A stretch of DNA of 64,000 nucleotides from Nymphaea colorata. Lineage: Eukaryota > Streptophyta > Magnoliopsida > Nymphaeales > Nymphaeaceae. The DNA lies in the NCBI RefSeq assembly GCF_008831285.2, contig NC_045144.1:19235716-19299715 (forward strand). The letters run 5' to 3'. Within the stretch, counting starts at the first letter, position 1. Each line of letters begins with the position of its first letter. Below, piece by piece: positions 36,501-48,707 of this stretch. The notes beneath the pieces are model-generated. The model had not been told where the DNA came from and ran no database searches. It saw only the letters and a program-made list of their open reading frames with translations. A program made the translations under genes and the position numbers.

Positions 36501-37165
36501 AAGAACTAGTAGTTGACTTGTCATATTACAGTCAGCAGCAGACAATTTTTTTTCACTGGATGATTGCTTGTTGTAAGGTACAACCTGGCTTTTTGGGCGT
36601 TTATAATCTTCCAATCCAACTTGTTGATCTTTCAAAACAGCTGGCCTTCCATATTTTTGAGCTATTTCCAGTTCAACTTATTAATAATTTCCAGATGTGG
36701 CACTTGTGTTCTTAGACCTGGTTGTGATGGTCGAAACACCCAACTTGCAAAAAGGTTACTTTCTTAAGCTGAGTGTGGTGGTTCTGACTTCAGGTATGCG
36801 AAAGTCATCCACAAGGTGTTGTGCTAGTGAGGTTCAAGGATCGAAAGGATGTTTTGAAGTGCATAGAGCTCATGAGCGGGAGATGGTAATTGAGTCTTCA
36901 TTTATTGATTTGAATGCTCTTTCTTAGGGTTTCTTGCAAGTGAAAGCGCGGTCTCTCTGTTATCTGGAAAACTATGACGACAGAAGATTCAAGTAAACAC
37001 ACCCTTAATTTCTCAGGGCATTGTAATTTTTGCTGTCTCAGGTTTGGGGGTAAGCAGATACATGCGAGTGAGGATGATGGTTCAGTAAACCATTCCAAGA
37101 TTCGTGATTTGGATGCGGATGCTGCGAGACTAGATCAGTTTGGTGCCGAACTTGAAGCTGAATAG
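26738..37165 (+). CDS. HTATSF1/CUS2-type splicing factor with GYF-like and RRM domains
   Basis: Homologue of human Tat-SF1 and yeast Cus2, which chaperone the U2 snRNP (SF3b1) during prespliceosome assembly in the nucleus. Twelve coding exons run in phase: 26738-26834, 27355-27507, 27608-27834, 30261-30455, 30703-30795, 31831-31869, 33403-33492, 33866-33968, 34079-34159, 35487-35563, 35820-35900, 36794-36885, with a thirteenth at 37042-37165; total 483 residues. A GYF_2-like domain covers about 12-65 ([27 protein letters not shown]). An acidic stretch is at about 140-155 ([12 protein letters not shown]). RRM1 is at about 240-330 ([20 protein letters not shown]). A Lys-rich linker (KKKKKKQKK) follows, then a UHM-type second RRM at about 366-460 with the RWF signature at 442-444. 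The family ending [13 protein letters not shown] is present. Introns are long and AT-rich; the largest is 2.4 kb (27835-30260). Confidence 0.95.
27835..30260 (+). other. 2.4-kb intron with tandem duplications
   Basis: It carries a 26-bp duplication (AGAGGGTAGGGTA ... GAGGTAAA) at about 28215-28266. A degenerate duplication of about 100 bp lies at about 29492-29680, each unit running from GATTATATG through TTTGGTAAAAATCA to TTGTGAGGTGCCTTTCTT. No nested gene was seen. Confidence 0.7.
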
Positions 37166-38470
37166 CTGGTTGATTACATCTTCTTTTTTTATTTTCTTTT
37201 TCCGTGGGGAGCGCCTGGTTTTCATGTTGAACGATGATGGGCATTTCCTTTGTATTTAACAATGAAAATGATATGAATTAGGTCTTTTTAAGATGGATTA
37301 TCCAGAGAAACAAGCTGCTTAATCCACTTACAAGCTCTAACCAGGTGCTGCTTTATACCACTGTGGCATTGCCAGCAACGGCTCTGTCACTTGTCTACTA
37401 GGTGGGGCTTGAGGCCATCAAAGAAAGAAGAGTTCAGTAATGTAGAGTACATCTCTTGGCAGTTTTTTTTGTTCGGAATGCACCTAGTGACATTTGTAAC
37501 TTGTTGGGCTGGTGGACTAGTGAAAGTCCGGTAATTAGTCTGACTATATGGGTGTTATTTCTTTGGACTGCAAATAGTGGCAGTAGATGCTATTTTGGGA
37601 ATTGAATGGAGTAAACACAAGTTTTATCAAGTCTTAAAGGTTGGGAAAAAATAATTCATTCTGAGCAGCGTTAATTTAAGTTGACAACTGACAATTCAAA
37701 ATCAATTTACATAGTTTGACAAGTTTATATGTGTTGGCACGTTCAAAATGAGTAAAATTAATTTTAGTTTGGGACCAAATTTTCAAGGTTTTTTTTTTCT
37801 TTTTAAAATTAACTAATTTTACGCTACAGTATATAGTTGTGAACAGAAAAAGACTTCGGTTCTCTTCTAAGCAGTGGATTGTAATCCTTTTGCTCGCATG
37901 AAAATTACTAATCTCATGTAAAGTTTCTTACTAAATTCAATTACTAGAAGCCAGATTCGAGCCGATGTTGTATTACATGCATTATGCAAGCTTAACAGAA
38001 GGATGCAGGAGCCAGGAGCAACTAGGCTCACCTACCAGCACTAACTACGAGCCCATCTGTGCCCGAGTCAACATGCAACTATCATAATACGACACAACCA
38101 CTCCCCCTGAACCAACTTAAAGGCTTCTCCACATGGTTTCGTACGCATACAGTGGTCGCAGCGTACAGTTCAAATGATCAATAGGCGCAGAGCAGGGTTC
38201 ACGTGACTCCTCTTTATTGCCACCTTCCCAGATTTAGTGATGGCGCAGGCGCTGGCCCCAACGAGCCCAGTTTGGCCAGGTGGGTGCGGTCGCAAGTGGT
38301 GTCTCAGTACTTGTACCTCCTGAGTCTGACTCCTTCCATAAAGGCTTGATGCTGCCAAATGTATACAGTCCTTGTCCTGCCACCCTTTGGACTCTCATCA
38401 TTCATGGTTGAAACTAATGTTGTCAGAATCGGTGCTGGAATCGAATCAGCTTAGCAGTCGATTCCCTGAA
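37166..38470. other. 3' UTR and intergenic sequence
   Basis: The first 100 bp carry the 3' UTR of the splicing-factor gene, with AATGAAAAT near 37260 as a possible polyadenylation element. The rest holds no recognisable gene. A 62-codon antisense frame (38170-38358) has no domain. Confidence 0.4.
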
Positions 38471-38480
38471 TCCATTATAC

Positions 38481-39340
38481 TGAAATTTTGTTTTCTGAAA
38501 ATAAAGGGACAATATTAAATTTCACTGAAAGTGAAAAAGATCTTGAAATATTTGATATGCAGACTCTTCGATGAGGGTGACTTCCATGGTAGGGCGTTTC
38601 ATTTAAGATGGTAAAACCCTTCGACTATCTGACCATGTGATTGGAACATTTCACTGTCGCAGGTAAAATATCCTAACAAATAAACATGCTCCGATGACCA
38701 AACTAGGTAGACACATTTTAGCAAAATTTAATATCTTCACTAAAATTTTGTTTTTTTGACAATAAAGAGCCATTGAAAGTAAAAATGATTTCGAAATGTT
38801 TGATATGCGAACTTAGCCGATGAAGGTGATTTGGGTGTTAGAACATTCCATTTATTATGGTAAAACTCCCTCAACGATATGATCACATGGCGTTAGGTGA
38901 TTGAGTAAGCAGGGAGCAAGAGGCTTGGGTAGTAGATGGAGCAAGAGGCTTGGGTAGTAGATGGGGCAACGATATGATCACATTCCATTCCATTTATTCG
39001 GATCGATCCGCTAATATATCGGGCTGGTTCGATGGGGCCCGATTTGATTCCATTATTTTTTTAATTATTATTATTATTATTTATTAATAATATATATTTT
39101 ATTATTAAAGTATATTTTATATTTAAAAATTTTTGGTCTGTACCGAGCCCGAGCTCGAGTACCGGGTATCGAACCTGGCCCAAGCGAGAGCCCAAGCAAG
39201 AGTTTCAAGTGTTGGGCCGAGCCAGCCCCGATGCCCAAGCCTATCATTGAGGCATTTCACTATTGTCGCAGTGAATGCTCCAACAAATAACCGACTCCAG
39301 TTTCGCGTGGATGAAAGCTAGATAGATAAATTTTAGGAAA
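38481..39340. repeat. Degenerate 260-bp tandem duplication, second unit interrupted
   Basis: The text TGAAATTTTGTTTTCTGAAAA ... GATATGC ... CATTTCACTGTCGCAG (38481-38740) recurs from 38741 (TAAAATTTTGTTTTTTTGAC). In the second unit about 340 bp is inserted before CATTTCACTATTGTCGCAG (about 39251). The insert contains a 26-bp tandem repeat (GAGCAAGAGGCTTGGGTAG, twice, about 38913-38965). A 17-bp direct repeat CAACGATATGATCACAT occurs at about 38873 and 38967. An AT-rich run and GAGCCCGAGCTCGAG-type words follow. Confidence 0.7.
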
Positions 39341-40229
39341 TTTTTTTAAGTTCAATATAGATCATTTTTTTTATGAAAGACCGCACAAATGTAATTTAGT
39401 GAGAAGAGGAATCCTTGCAGATAAATAAACGAAAATTTAATTTTTTTAGTCAAACGGTACGGACTCGAAATAAGAAAAAAACAAAAAAAAAACTAATGGG
39501 TGTACTTTTACTAGCAGTCAGGCTTAACTCATTTTAGAAATGAGATCTTCTTTTTTTTTTTTTTGTTTGAACAGGCAAGTTGGTCCTATGCGCGTCAGTA
39601 TTATTAAAATCAGAAACTAAAGAACTAAAAAATAAAATAAATTATTTTTAAAATATTAAAAAAAATCAACAGTGTATCGTTCGCATGAACCGGTTGATTT
39701 GCCACCCATCCAAGTCGAAGCGGTCAATATCCGATCGGCATCGATCAAGCACCTACCATATCGATCCAAAATCCAAATATCCAGAATCCGCAGAATCCGA
39801 ATCCTCTTCCCCGGTTCTGACTCCATAGCACTCTTTGCTTCACAAAAAACTTCTAACAATAAACCACCCGAATTAAGTACATTTAATTTCAATTAAGAAG
39901 TGGAAGCAAAATAAAATTTTGAAACCCGAGTTTTGTTATCTGGCAGTTTCCTGTAAAAAAGGAAGAAAAAAACGAAAAAAAGAAAAAGTGGAAATAACTG
40001 AGCTCCCGAAACCGAAAAGGGTCTTCTTCATTCCAAAATTTTTCTTCTGCAACACAGACGTAGACGACTACTCTCTTCTACGCAACGTACTGTATACGTA
40101 GAGCTCGGTGGCTCTATACGATACGGATACAATACGGTTATCTCCGTGGATTTCTACTGAGAGAGTGAGGGACTGAGGGAAACAGAGAGGGAGGGAGAGA
40201 GAGAGAACCAGAGGGGGGGAGCCGGAGGG
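39341..40229. other. Intergenic, AT- and purine-rich, to the HIPP 3' end
   Basis: There are homopolymer A and T runs, a short ATCCGATCGG/ATCCAAAATCC fragment at about 39700-39800, and a purine-rich stretch (about 40155-40220) that is probably part of the HIPP 3' UTR on the minus strand. No gene. Confidence 0.4.
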
Positions 40230-41880
40230 TTACATGACGGAGCAGGCGTTAGGGTTCTCGTCGCTGAAGATCTGAGGAGCATGAACGTACTCAATGGAGT
40301 ACTTGGGAATAGGGGCCTCGCTCTTCTTCGCCTCCGCTTTCGTCTCCCCTCCTTCCTCGCCACCTTCCTTCTTCTCGTTCTTCTTCTCCGCCTTCTTCTC
40401 GCCGCCGCCGCCGGCGGACTCTGTTTTGTTGTCTTTTGCCTCGCCGCTACCTCCTCCCTTTCCCGCCTTCTTGTCCTTCTCCTCCTTGCTCTTCTCCTCC
40501 TTCTTCTCCACCTCCTGCTTCACCACCGCCGCGTGCTTCCCCGTCCGCCGGTGGAGGTACGCCACGAGGCTCGCCGGGTCGAACGCGCCCCTGACCGTCA
40601 CCTGCTTGCTCTTCAGGTCCGGGTCCGCGGACTGCACGCCTGAATCGGGGGAATAAGGTAGATTATGAGTCTGGGAGAAGTGATGGACGGGTGGAGCCCG
40701 GGAGCGGCGGTGCGAGAAGCCTTACCTTTCATCTTCTCGATGATCCGTCGGATTTCCTGGGAGCAATTCTCGCAGTGCATGTGGACGTCTAGGACGGCGA
40801 CTATCACAGCCGGCTGCGACGCCGAGAAATCAGAAGTTTTTAACTTGGAAATTGGAATATCTGAGATTTTTGAAATTTAGCGCCGGAAAGAAACAAGTAG
40901 CGAAAAATGATGAAAAGAAACGCAGGAGAACGTGTGTTAGGATATTTTGAATTCGTATATCACTTGCAGGATATTTTGAAATCTCTACGATCTTTTGAAA
41001 TCTCTTGTTTCCTCCTGAAGACAAATGAAGAAACTGTAGAAAAAATAGCAGTTCCATGTGGACTATACAGTGAGATCGCGACAGTTTCTTGTTCAAAGTT
41101 CAAGATTTTCCGCGTCTGAATGATTTCCAGAAAAGAAGAGAACGACAATAGCTGGAAAATTCCGAGTTTCTTTGCTTCTCTTAGAAAAGAAAAAACAGTT
41201 TTAGAAGCTGAAGAGCAGTTGAAACGCAGTTCAGAAAACCGGAAAAAGGAAGGACATAGAACGAGCTCAAGATAGGAAGAAAAAGTTCGCCAAAATCACA
41301 AAAATTATCGCGATCTTCTTGGAGTTCAGACCTCTTCTTTCTTCTCCTTCTCCTTCTCCTCTTGCTTCGCGGCCTGCTTCTCCTGCGCCTTCTTCGCCTC
41401 CTCCAGGCTTTTGGGCGACGGAGAGATGAGCTCTACCTTCCGCCCGCTCTTCTTCTCAATTCTCTGGCAGATCTTCAAGGGATCCGCCGCCTTTCCCTTC
41501 ACCACGACTCTGTGCGTCTTTGTGTCCACCTGAATCTCCTCTACTCCTGAAAGCCAAAACCCGCCGGATTCCGGCGTCATTCCAACCGCAAAAAAAGGAA
41601 AAACCCCAAAACCCCACACATTGGTTAAACCACATGTACTAACCTTCGAACCCCCTCAGCGACCGCTTCACCTTCCTGGCGCATCCCTCGCAATGCATAT
41701 CCACCTTGAGGACGATCTCTCCCTCCGTCTCCCCCTTCTTCTCCTTCTTCTCCTCTTTCTTCTCTTCCTGTAGCCACAAAAGCAAACAACAGCAGAGGCT
41801 CAGCTCCCCACCTTCAGAAACAGCGAGAAGCAACCACAAGCAAGAATATCATTGTAAATCTCTACATTTACCTCTCCCAT
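40230..41880 (-). CDS. HIPP: Heavy-metal-associated isoprenylated plant protein (two HMA domains)
   Basis: HIPPs bind metal ions through HMA domains and are membrane-anchored by C-terminal prenylation; they act in metal homeostasis and stress responses. Five exons (minus strand): 41872-41880, 41644-41767, 41332-41546, 40726-40813 and 40230-40639, giving 281 residues in phase. HMA1 (about 21-85) has the metal motif MHCEGC (Cys29, Cys32). HMA2 (about 119-185) has MHCENC (Cys130, Cys133). Both are followed by Lys/Glu-rich linkers. The tail after HMA2 is Lys/Glu/Gly-rich and ends in the CaaX box CSVM, predicted to be farnesylated. The first coding exon is only nine bases (MGE); its GAG|GTAAAT donor and the TACAG acceptor give the typical MGEEEKKEEKKE start. 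The third intron uses a poor donor (GAG|GTCTGA). Retention of that intron would stop translation two codons into it and lose HMA2 and the CaaX box. Confidence 0.95.
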
Positions 41881-43500
41881 TCTCCTTCTCCTCTTTCTTC
41901 TCCTTCTTCTTCTGGTGACGCTTCTTCTTCTTCTTCTTCCTGTGATAAGTTGCAGAGAGAGAGAGTGTGTGTGGGTGTTGGAGTGTGGGCGTCTACAACG
42001 GACTCGGCGTCACATGCGTGGTGAGAGCGAGGAATATCGGCAACGGCATTCGCGCTCTCTCTCTCTCTCCCTTTTCCCTCCAGGTGCGCTCTCTCGTCCT
42101 CATCAGCATCACATCACATCACGCCTCGAGCGTCATTCCCAACCGTCCGATTCCCCCCTTCATCCCTGCCACCATCATTTTCATATAATTACTCTCTTAA
42201 CTTCATTAATCTTAGTTTATATAAGTCACAAACATGACATGTATTTTAATATTGTAGACAAGATATGGGTATATATATAAATGTATATATATATATACTC
42301 TCTATGAAGGTTTGCCTTGAATATAACAAGTAGCATCTCTTTTAAGAAGAGACATATTAGGGGAGGTTGCTGTCAAAAGAAAAGAAAATCGTTTGGTTGG
42401 AAGAATGTGGTGATCTTTGGCAACATTTTACTGTTATATCATTGTTGACATGTTTTGATGTGTGGGCTGAAGATGGATTCAAAAAGAAAAATTATACCCA
42501 AGAGGGAATGTTTTGATAGACCTGTGGGAACGTTTGAAAGTGGACAAATGATACGAAATTTGTCGAGAAAAGGTTGTTGGGAAGTGGAAAACTTTTCGTC
42601 ATTTTGCCTTGGCACTTTCTGTGCTTTTGTTACCGAAATAAATCTGCACGCGAATTTACAGACAGGTGCTTAACTTTTATGAATTTGTAGTCAACTCCTT
42701 AATATTTGAGGATTATAAGTGACAAATTAAATTCATAAAATAATTCACAAACACGATGTATACGTAAAACATATTTTGCCCTTAATTTTTTTTTTTTCAA
42801 AAGAAAATTTGTAGACCATATGAGTTGATCCAATGACCAATCCCTCCCCATTTTTCCCTCTCCATCACACTTCAGTGAAAAGGGCCAAATCATGAAGTGA
42901 TGAGCACATAAATAATGATATTTTCCTTCTAATGGGGTTCAATAGATTTCTTAAGTATATTTCATCACCTTTCGCTAGTTAAACATGTGCTTGTAAATTA
43001 TTTTGTAAACTTAGGCAGTTATTGTTAAATTTCAAAATGATAGATGGTCCCTTACAAATATATCAAAAAAGTTCAGCTACTTTTTCCAATTTCTTTAAAT
43101 TTTTATGTCTTTCCCCCCATGTCAAAATATTAGATAAAGATATTCTTCCACAAGGTCAGATAAATTAAGCAAAGTTCTCTAACATGCATATTTAAATGAA
43201 TTTTCTTTCACTTTGAAACGTAAAATTTCTATGGGATTTCTTCCAAATGGATTTTTTTAAATAAAAAATCACTCTTATTGTGGAAAAATTACTATATTAG
43301 TTGAAGTTGTACTTATTATTGCTACTTTCCTGTAAAAACCTCATTAATTTATTAAACCCTCACAGCAATTCTGATCAGAAAACTCAAACATTATCAGTCA
43401 ACAAAAGAAAATAATTTGACATGAATTTTTCTCAAGTCAAATGATAATATTTGATGCTGATTTGCATCCAGATCCAACTGCATGAACAAATTCTAATATG
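41881..43500. other. HIPP upstream region and intergenic DNA
   Basis: The near part (41881-42120) is a CT-rich leader/promoter on the minus strand with GA/CT runs at about 41955-41970 and 42057-42070. A short TA tract lies at about 42271-42297. Beyond is AT-rich DNA without recognisable genes. Confidence 0.4.
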
Positions 43501-44843
43501 AAACTTTATGTCTTCTAGAGTTTAGCTAACATTCTTGGGGTCTTCCCCTCTTATGATTGGCAGCTAGCTAATGGGGCTTTCCCCACTTTTTCCAATCCCT
43601 TGGGTTCCACCCCCTCTTTTATTGAAAAGAGAGAAGTACTCACCATGTGTTCTCCTTGGAGAACTTAAGTCTACCTACCCAATTTTCTCTTTATCTTATT
43701 GCACCATCCATACTTCACTACATTTCATTAATCCATCGATTAAAAAAGAATCCCTTCAAAATTCAAGCTCACTTAAGAAACATATCTATGTAAGCACATG
43801 CAATTTTTAAATAATGAAGCCACATTTGGATCAGCATGGGCTCACGCCTGCTTTACAATCAAATTTCTAAACTCATGGCTAACGTAGAGATGTAAACAGT
43901 TCGAGCTCCGGTCGGATCCACCCTTTATTGAATTTGGTTCAATCGGACTTCTTTTGAATGCAGACCAAGTTGAAACATGACTAGCAGCCAAGTAATTTGG
44001 TTAGAGAACTGCATACTGAATCCGAAATCCATTATTCTGATCTGGATTAGTTTACCTAAACAGATTTGAAACAAAATTGGTAATTGAACATATCCGGTCC
44101 ATTTGTCTTCCTCAATTCAAAGTGGGCACTGCTCGTCTTGAAGTATTGTCACAAAAAACGTGTACGGGTATTATATGGCGAGGAAAAAGATGAGTATGAT
44201 ACGACAAAGTTGTATATCTCGAGAATAAAACGAAAAAATCTCGGTAAATTTTTTAAAAAATTAAAACATTTAATAAATCCTAAAAATTAAAAAAAAATCA
44301 TAAAAAATGCAAAAAAATGGGTATAGTACTTGCTTTATATGCGTTTTTTATTTTTTGACTTTTTTTAAAAAAATAGGAATAAAACGGGTATTATATAACT
44401 GACTGTGTTTTTGCTGTATTATACGCATCGTTTTCCAATAGAACTGGCTTGAACCTTCTCTTATGTCGTCGGCGGCGCCACTCACCGAGTCACCGGCGAC
44501 GGCCTTGAGATTTCTTGGTTCGCCAGTTTTCGGCCTTGACGGCGGTGCCAGGAAAATATTTTGTAGAGAAGGACGAAGGAAAAAAGGACGGTGCAGAATC
44601 ATACAGCAAAGGAGAGGTTTTGGAGGGAAAAGATTGGGTGGATGGCGACATTTCAAACTCCATTTATTACTTTACAAATAGTAATGTTTGTCACTCTAGA
44701 CAGATTGATTGTCTCATTTGTCACATAGTGTGAGAATCTGTGCATCTGTTGGTATAATAGAATCCCATGTCAAAAACCAGACTCCTCTATACTGTAATCT
44801 CCGGGAATCCAGGACTTTTCAGGCCTACAAGCTTGCCAAACCA

Positions 44844-44876
<33 letters not shown>

Positions 44877-46673
44877 CTACTGAACTCTTATTGGGTGAGA
44901 TCAGGAAATTCATACGTGAGATGAAAGAGAAAGGAATATGAAACATATTTATTATGTTTTTTTTATTGTTTTTGTTCACATATGGACGGCCTTTTTATTG
45001 TTTGCATGATGTACAATAAAATCAAACTGAAGGAAAGAGAGAGCAGATTTAATTGTATGAAGCATATCATCATCTCCAATGTTCTTAGATCCAACCCGAA
45101 ACTGAATCCAGATCGTAACATTTATCGATAGTGGCTCTTGGATCAGATCCAGAAACTGCAAAACTGAAAGTTTTGGAGTGTATGAAGATATATGGTTGGA
45201 TATGTAGTGGTTGAGAACTAGGAGGCAAGTAAATATGTTTATATTGACTCTCGCTTAATAATTTTAAGTAAAAATTAATCTGAAACCGAGACTTAATCCC
45301 CATGATTAAATGAACAATCGAAGGGTCAAGGCTCCAGGTGTCTGCTGGACACCTGTGCAGAGCTAAGTACTGTCGGCATTACGGGGAAAGACTTGGGCCA
45401 TCTCGGGATTTTCTTTTACACGTGGCTAATTGCCTGATGAGACTTTTCATCCCTGACAATTAGATATTTTCTGCCATGAATGTGGAGAGAGAGATATTAT
45501 GTAAAGTTCAGCAGTAATAAAGTGAAAAAGAGAACAAAAAATCCTTGACTTTTGAGAGAGAGAGAGAAAAGGGAGAGGGAAAAAGCAAATTTATTGGAAA
45601 TTTTGAAGAAAGTTACTTTCTTTTGCATCTAACCTTTTTTCCTTTTTCTTTTTTTTTTTTTGCTTTTCTTGCCTTTTTTTTTCTTTTAACCATCATGGAT
45701 ATTCACTGAAAAAGAACAAAAAAGTTTAAAAACATACTTTTTTAAAAATCTTGAGGGCGTGTATCATTGACCCCACAGGACCAAGAAGCTGCCGATTTTT
45801 TGAATCTAATCTCAATAATATTGAAAATAATCTAAAATAACTTTTTTCTTAAAATCTATTTGAACAATGTCATGCTGATTTAATTTTAATCAGCCAAAAT
45901 TCTGATTACACTTGGACCCGAACATTATTGTTTTTATATTTATCGGCTTTACTTTTTGTTTACGTTTATAAATAACAATCCACAATATTTAATCGACGGA
46001 AAAGTACCTAAAAGTCCGACGCCGTTTCAGTTTCCGAGTAAAGGTGCGGTGGCCTTATCCATCTGTCTCTCGCTTCTTTCCTGAAAGGGGAGGCTAATCA
46101 TAGCCATCCCCTTTTCAATAATGTTTTTTCAGTACAGAAAGTGAAGTTGAGGCATATGATAATTATCCAAATTCATTTGCAAGTGGTTGGGAATTGGTTC
46201 GAAAATGCTGTCAATTTATTGTATCTGATTTTTTTTTTTCAGTTTACTACCACATTTGTAAAGTTGCTTGGCCAACAGAATTTAAAGAGTGATTTAAAAA
46301 AGTAAATGAGAAAATATTAAAATTAATTAGACAAAAAAATCTTAAAACATATTAAAAATTCAACTTCAACTTGGCATGTTTCACTTCAAGAATCGTCCCA
46401 GAATCAAATCCATTTGCCACCAGTTCCATTCGAATCCGCCAATTTGGGCCGATTCTAATAACACCGCTCTTTAATTAGGGAGCTAAGACTCGAACCCAAA
46501 TGAATGAGTGAGTCATGGCGAACCCATATATATATTGGACTAACATATCTTCAAGTAGCTCACTCATAGAGCATACACACACATATATATTTCATGTTCA
46601 ACGCGACTTTAAAACCGATTAATGTTAGATATGTTCAGTTCAGCTCAAGCTTAGCCTAGGCCAAAGCTCACTC
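43501..46673. other. Intergenic, dispersed repeat fragments
   Basis: A fragment rich in GATCTGGAT/GGTCGGATCC words lies at about 43890-44070. An AT-rich element-like stretch bounded by ACGGGTATTATAT (44164) and the related CGGGTATTATATAAC (about 44384) follows. A TA microsatellite is at 44846-44875. A further CAGATC/GGATCAG fragment is at about 45090-45150, and poly-T-rich DNA at about 45640-45690. No gene. Confidence 0.5.
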
Positions 46674-46861
46674 GAGCCCAGCTAAGAGATGCCCATGGTC
46701 AGGGGCGGATGGAAGGGGGAGCACGCCTAGGCCTTGGCCCCACCCTAACTAATTTAAAAAAAAATTTGAGCCCAGCTAAGAGATGCCCATGGTCAGGGGC
46801 GGATGGAAGGGGGAGCACGCCTAGGCCTTGGCCCCACCCTAACTAATTTAAAAAAAAATTA
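46674..46861. repeat. 94-bp tandem duplication across an element border
   Basis: Two apparently identical 94-bp units (46674-46767 and 46768-46861) start GAGCCCAGCTAAGAGATGCC and end in an A9 run with ATT. Each unit consists of 26 bp of flanking DNA plus the first 68 bp of the hAT-like element that begins CAGGGGCGGA. The duplication therefore happened after the element inserted. Confidence 0.95.
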
Positions 46862-46990
46862 CATTAGAAAAATAAAAAATTGTTAGTTGTGCAATGTATT
46901 TTTTTTTTATTTCGGTTCAGTTTGGCCCTACCCAGATTTAAGGTTGAACTATTTGGCCTGCCCCGAAACAAAATCCTGGCTCCGCCCCTG
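46700..46990 (+). mobile_element. Short non-autonomous hAT (Tip100-like) element
   Basis: It starts CAGGGGCGGATGG and ends CTGGCTCCGCCCCTG, matching the Tip100-type terminus CAGGGGCGGAG. The flanking octamers CCCATGGT (46692-46699) and TCCATGGT (46991-46998) agree at 7 of 8 positions, an 8-bp target duplication. The left border is itself duplicated (second border at 46794), so the original insert was about 197 bp. No coding capacity. Confidence 0.8.
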
Positions 46991-47632
46991 TCCATGGTTT
47001 AGATGTAATTTGATGACTGGCTTCAAGTAACTGGATCTAGCAGGCGAATTATCAAACTAATTACCCTATGGGATCTCAAAATCTTATTGAATCAAACACA
47101 ATAGAGTTTTAGGATACCAGGATCCAATTAAATGAAAAAAATTTAAATATGAACGTCTACTTTTTGTATTGAATCCCAAGCTACTTCTATTTCAAACCAA
47201 GCAAGATCCAGAAAAGTGAAAAAGATTCTCAATTGTTGACTTCTTTCTTTCTAATGAAATCTGTGATTCTATCTAATTGTGGGAATCATTTACTCCTGAA
47301 TGCAATTAGTTTATACCAAGCATGGAATCAGATCCAACCAATTTACTTCCACAGAATTAGATCCTCAACCTCCAAATTGTGTTTTGGCAGTAGTATAATG
47401 AAAAGGAGTTGTTCCCTTTAAAGAATCATTTATTCATTCATTCATCCTTTTTTGAGTAGAATCTATTTAATTTCCACCAATTCGGTTTGGATCACTCCAA
47501 TGAAACCGACTTTTTGGACACCGGCCAAGAGACAAGCTTTTTCCAAATAGAACTTGTTTGTTCGTGTAGGTATGGATCTGCCCATGATCGGCTGGATCCA
47601 AACCCACATAGCAATTCAGAATGACTTGCAAT

Positions 47633-48046
47633 CAGTGGCGGAGCTAGGAATTTTGGGCTGACGGGCATTAAATATAAAATCTAAGTTACCGGACTCTTTT
47701 ATTTTACTGCCGCACCGGAGTCCGCATCGAGTCGGGTGCGCACCGGACATGAGTGCAGCTCCGACTCACCGAGCCCAGTTAGATCCTGATAGTTGGATCA
47801 ATGTTTCATCGCCATCATTCGGACAGAACTCTTGACCTTCTTCAGCTTGACGCCTTGAATACTAAGCTCTTAGTAGCAAATTATAGATCGATCACTTCGG
47901 CACAGGGGGGGAGAGGCAGGTGTGGGCGATTGCCTACACAGACCCATAAAAGACTTATATTTTTGTATTTGATATTTCAAGAAAATTGTATTCACTTACA
48001 TATTGAAGTCCCATAAAAATTAAAAATTTTATAAGCTCCGCCCTTG
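47633..48046 (+). mobile_element. Degenerate hAT (Tip100-like) element
   Basis: It begins CAGTGGCGGAGCTAGGAATTTT and ends GCTCCGCCCTTG, inverted termini of the same type as the copy at 46700-46990. The internal word GGTGTGGGCGATTGCCTACAC matches the palindromic core of the other copies. No clear target duplication remains. A GC-rich middle part (about 47710-47780) may be a second insertion. Confidence 0.55.
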
Positions 48047-48509
48047 ATTCGATGTTGCAGAAACAGATTAATGTTTAATTAGTTGATCGATCTTGCACTG
48101 CTCCCCGTGTCTTAAATTCGAGTCTCAGTTGTGAGAATTATGGCAATTTGATCACTTGCACCACTTATTGACAACTGGGTAGCCCTGGAGAATTGGTAAC
48201 ATGTAGAAGAAAGAAGCAATAGTTGCTCTCCCGTTGCCTACTTGTCCAATGAGCATCTGTGCTTAATTCTTTTCTAAAAAAGCATCGGTTTAGTTCTGTT
48301 TATGTAAAAAAACCAATTTTTTTACAAACAATGATTTGATAAAATGACTTTTTTAAGAGTCGCTGAAAGAAAAACAAGAAGAAAAAAGTGTAAATTAATA
48401 CTAGATGTTGAAAATGTTCATTTCTTTTTCTTCTTATTTTTCTCATGTTGGATTGGACGGTATAAATTAGATGGCTGTGGATTCTAAAAAACTAGAGTTA
48501 CCATTCAAT

Positions 48510-48707
<198 letters not shown>

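Noticed and set aside
40281-40656. Two 120-codon forward frames
   Set aside because: They are antisense shadows of the last HIPP exon, whose Lys/Glu-rich codons read as Leu/Ser/Pro on the other strand.
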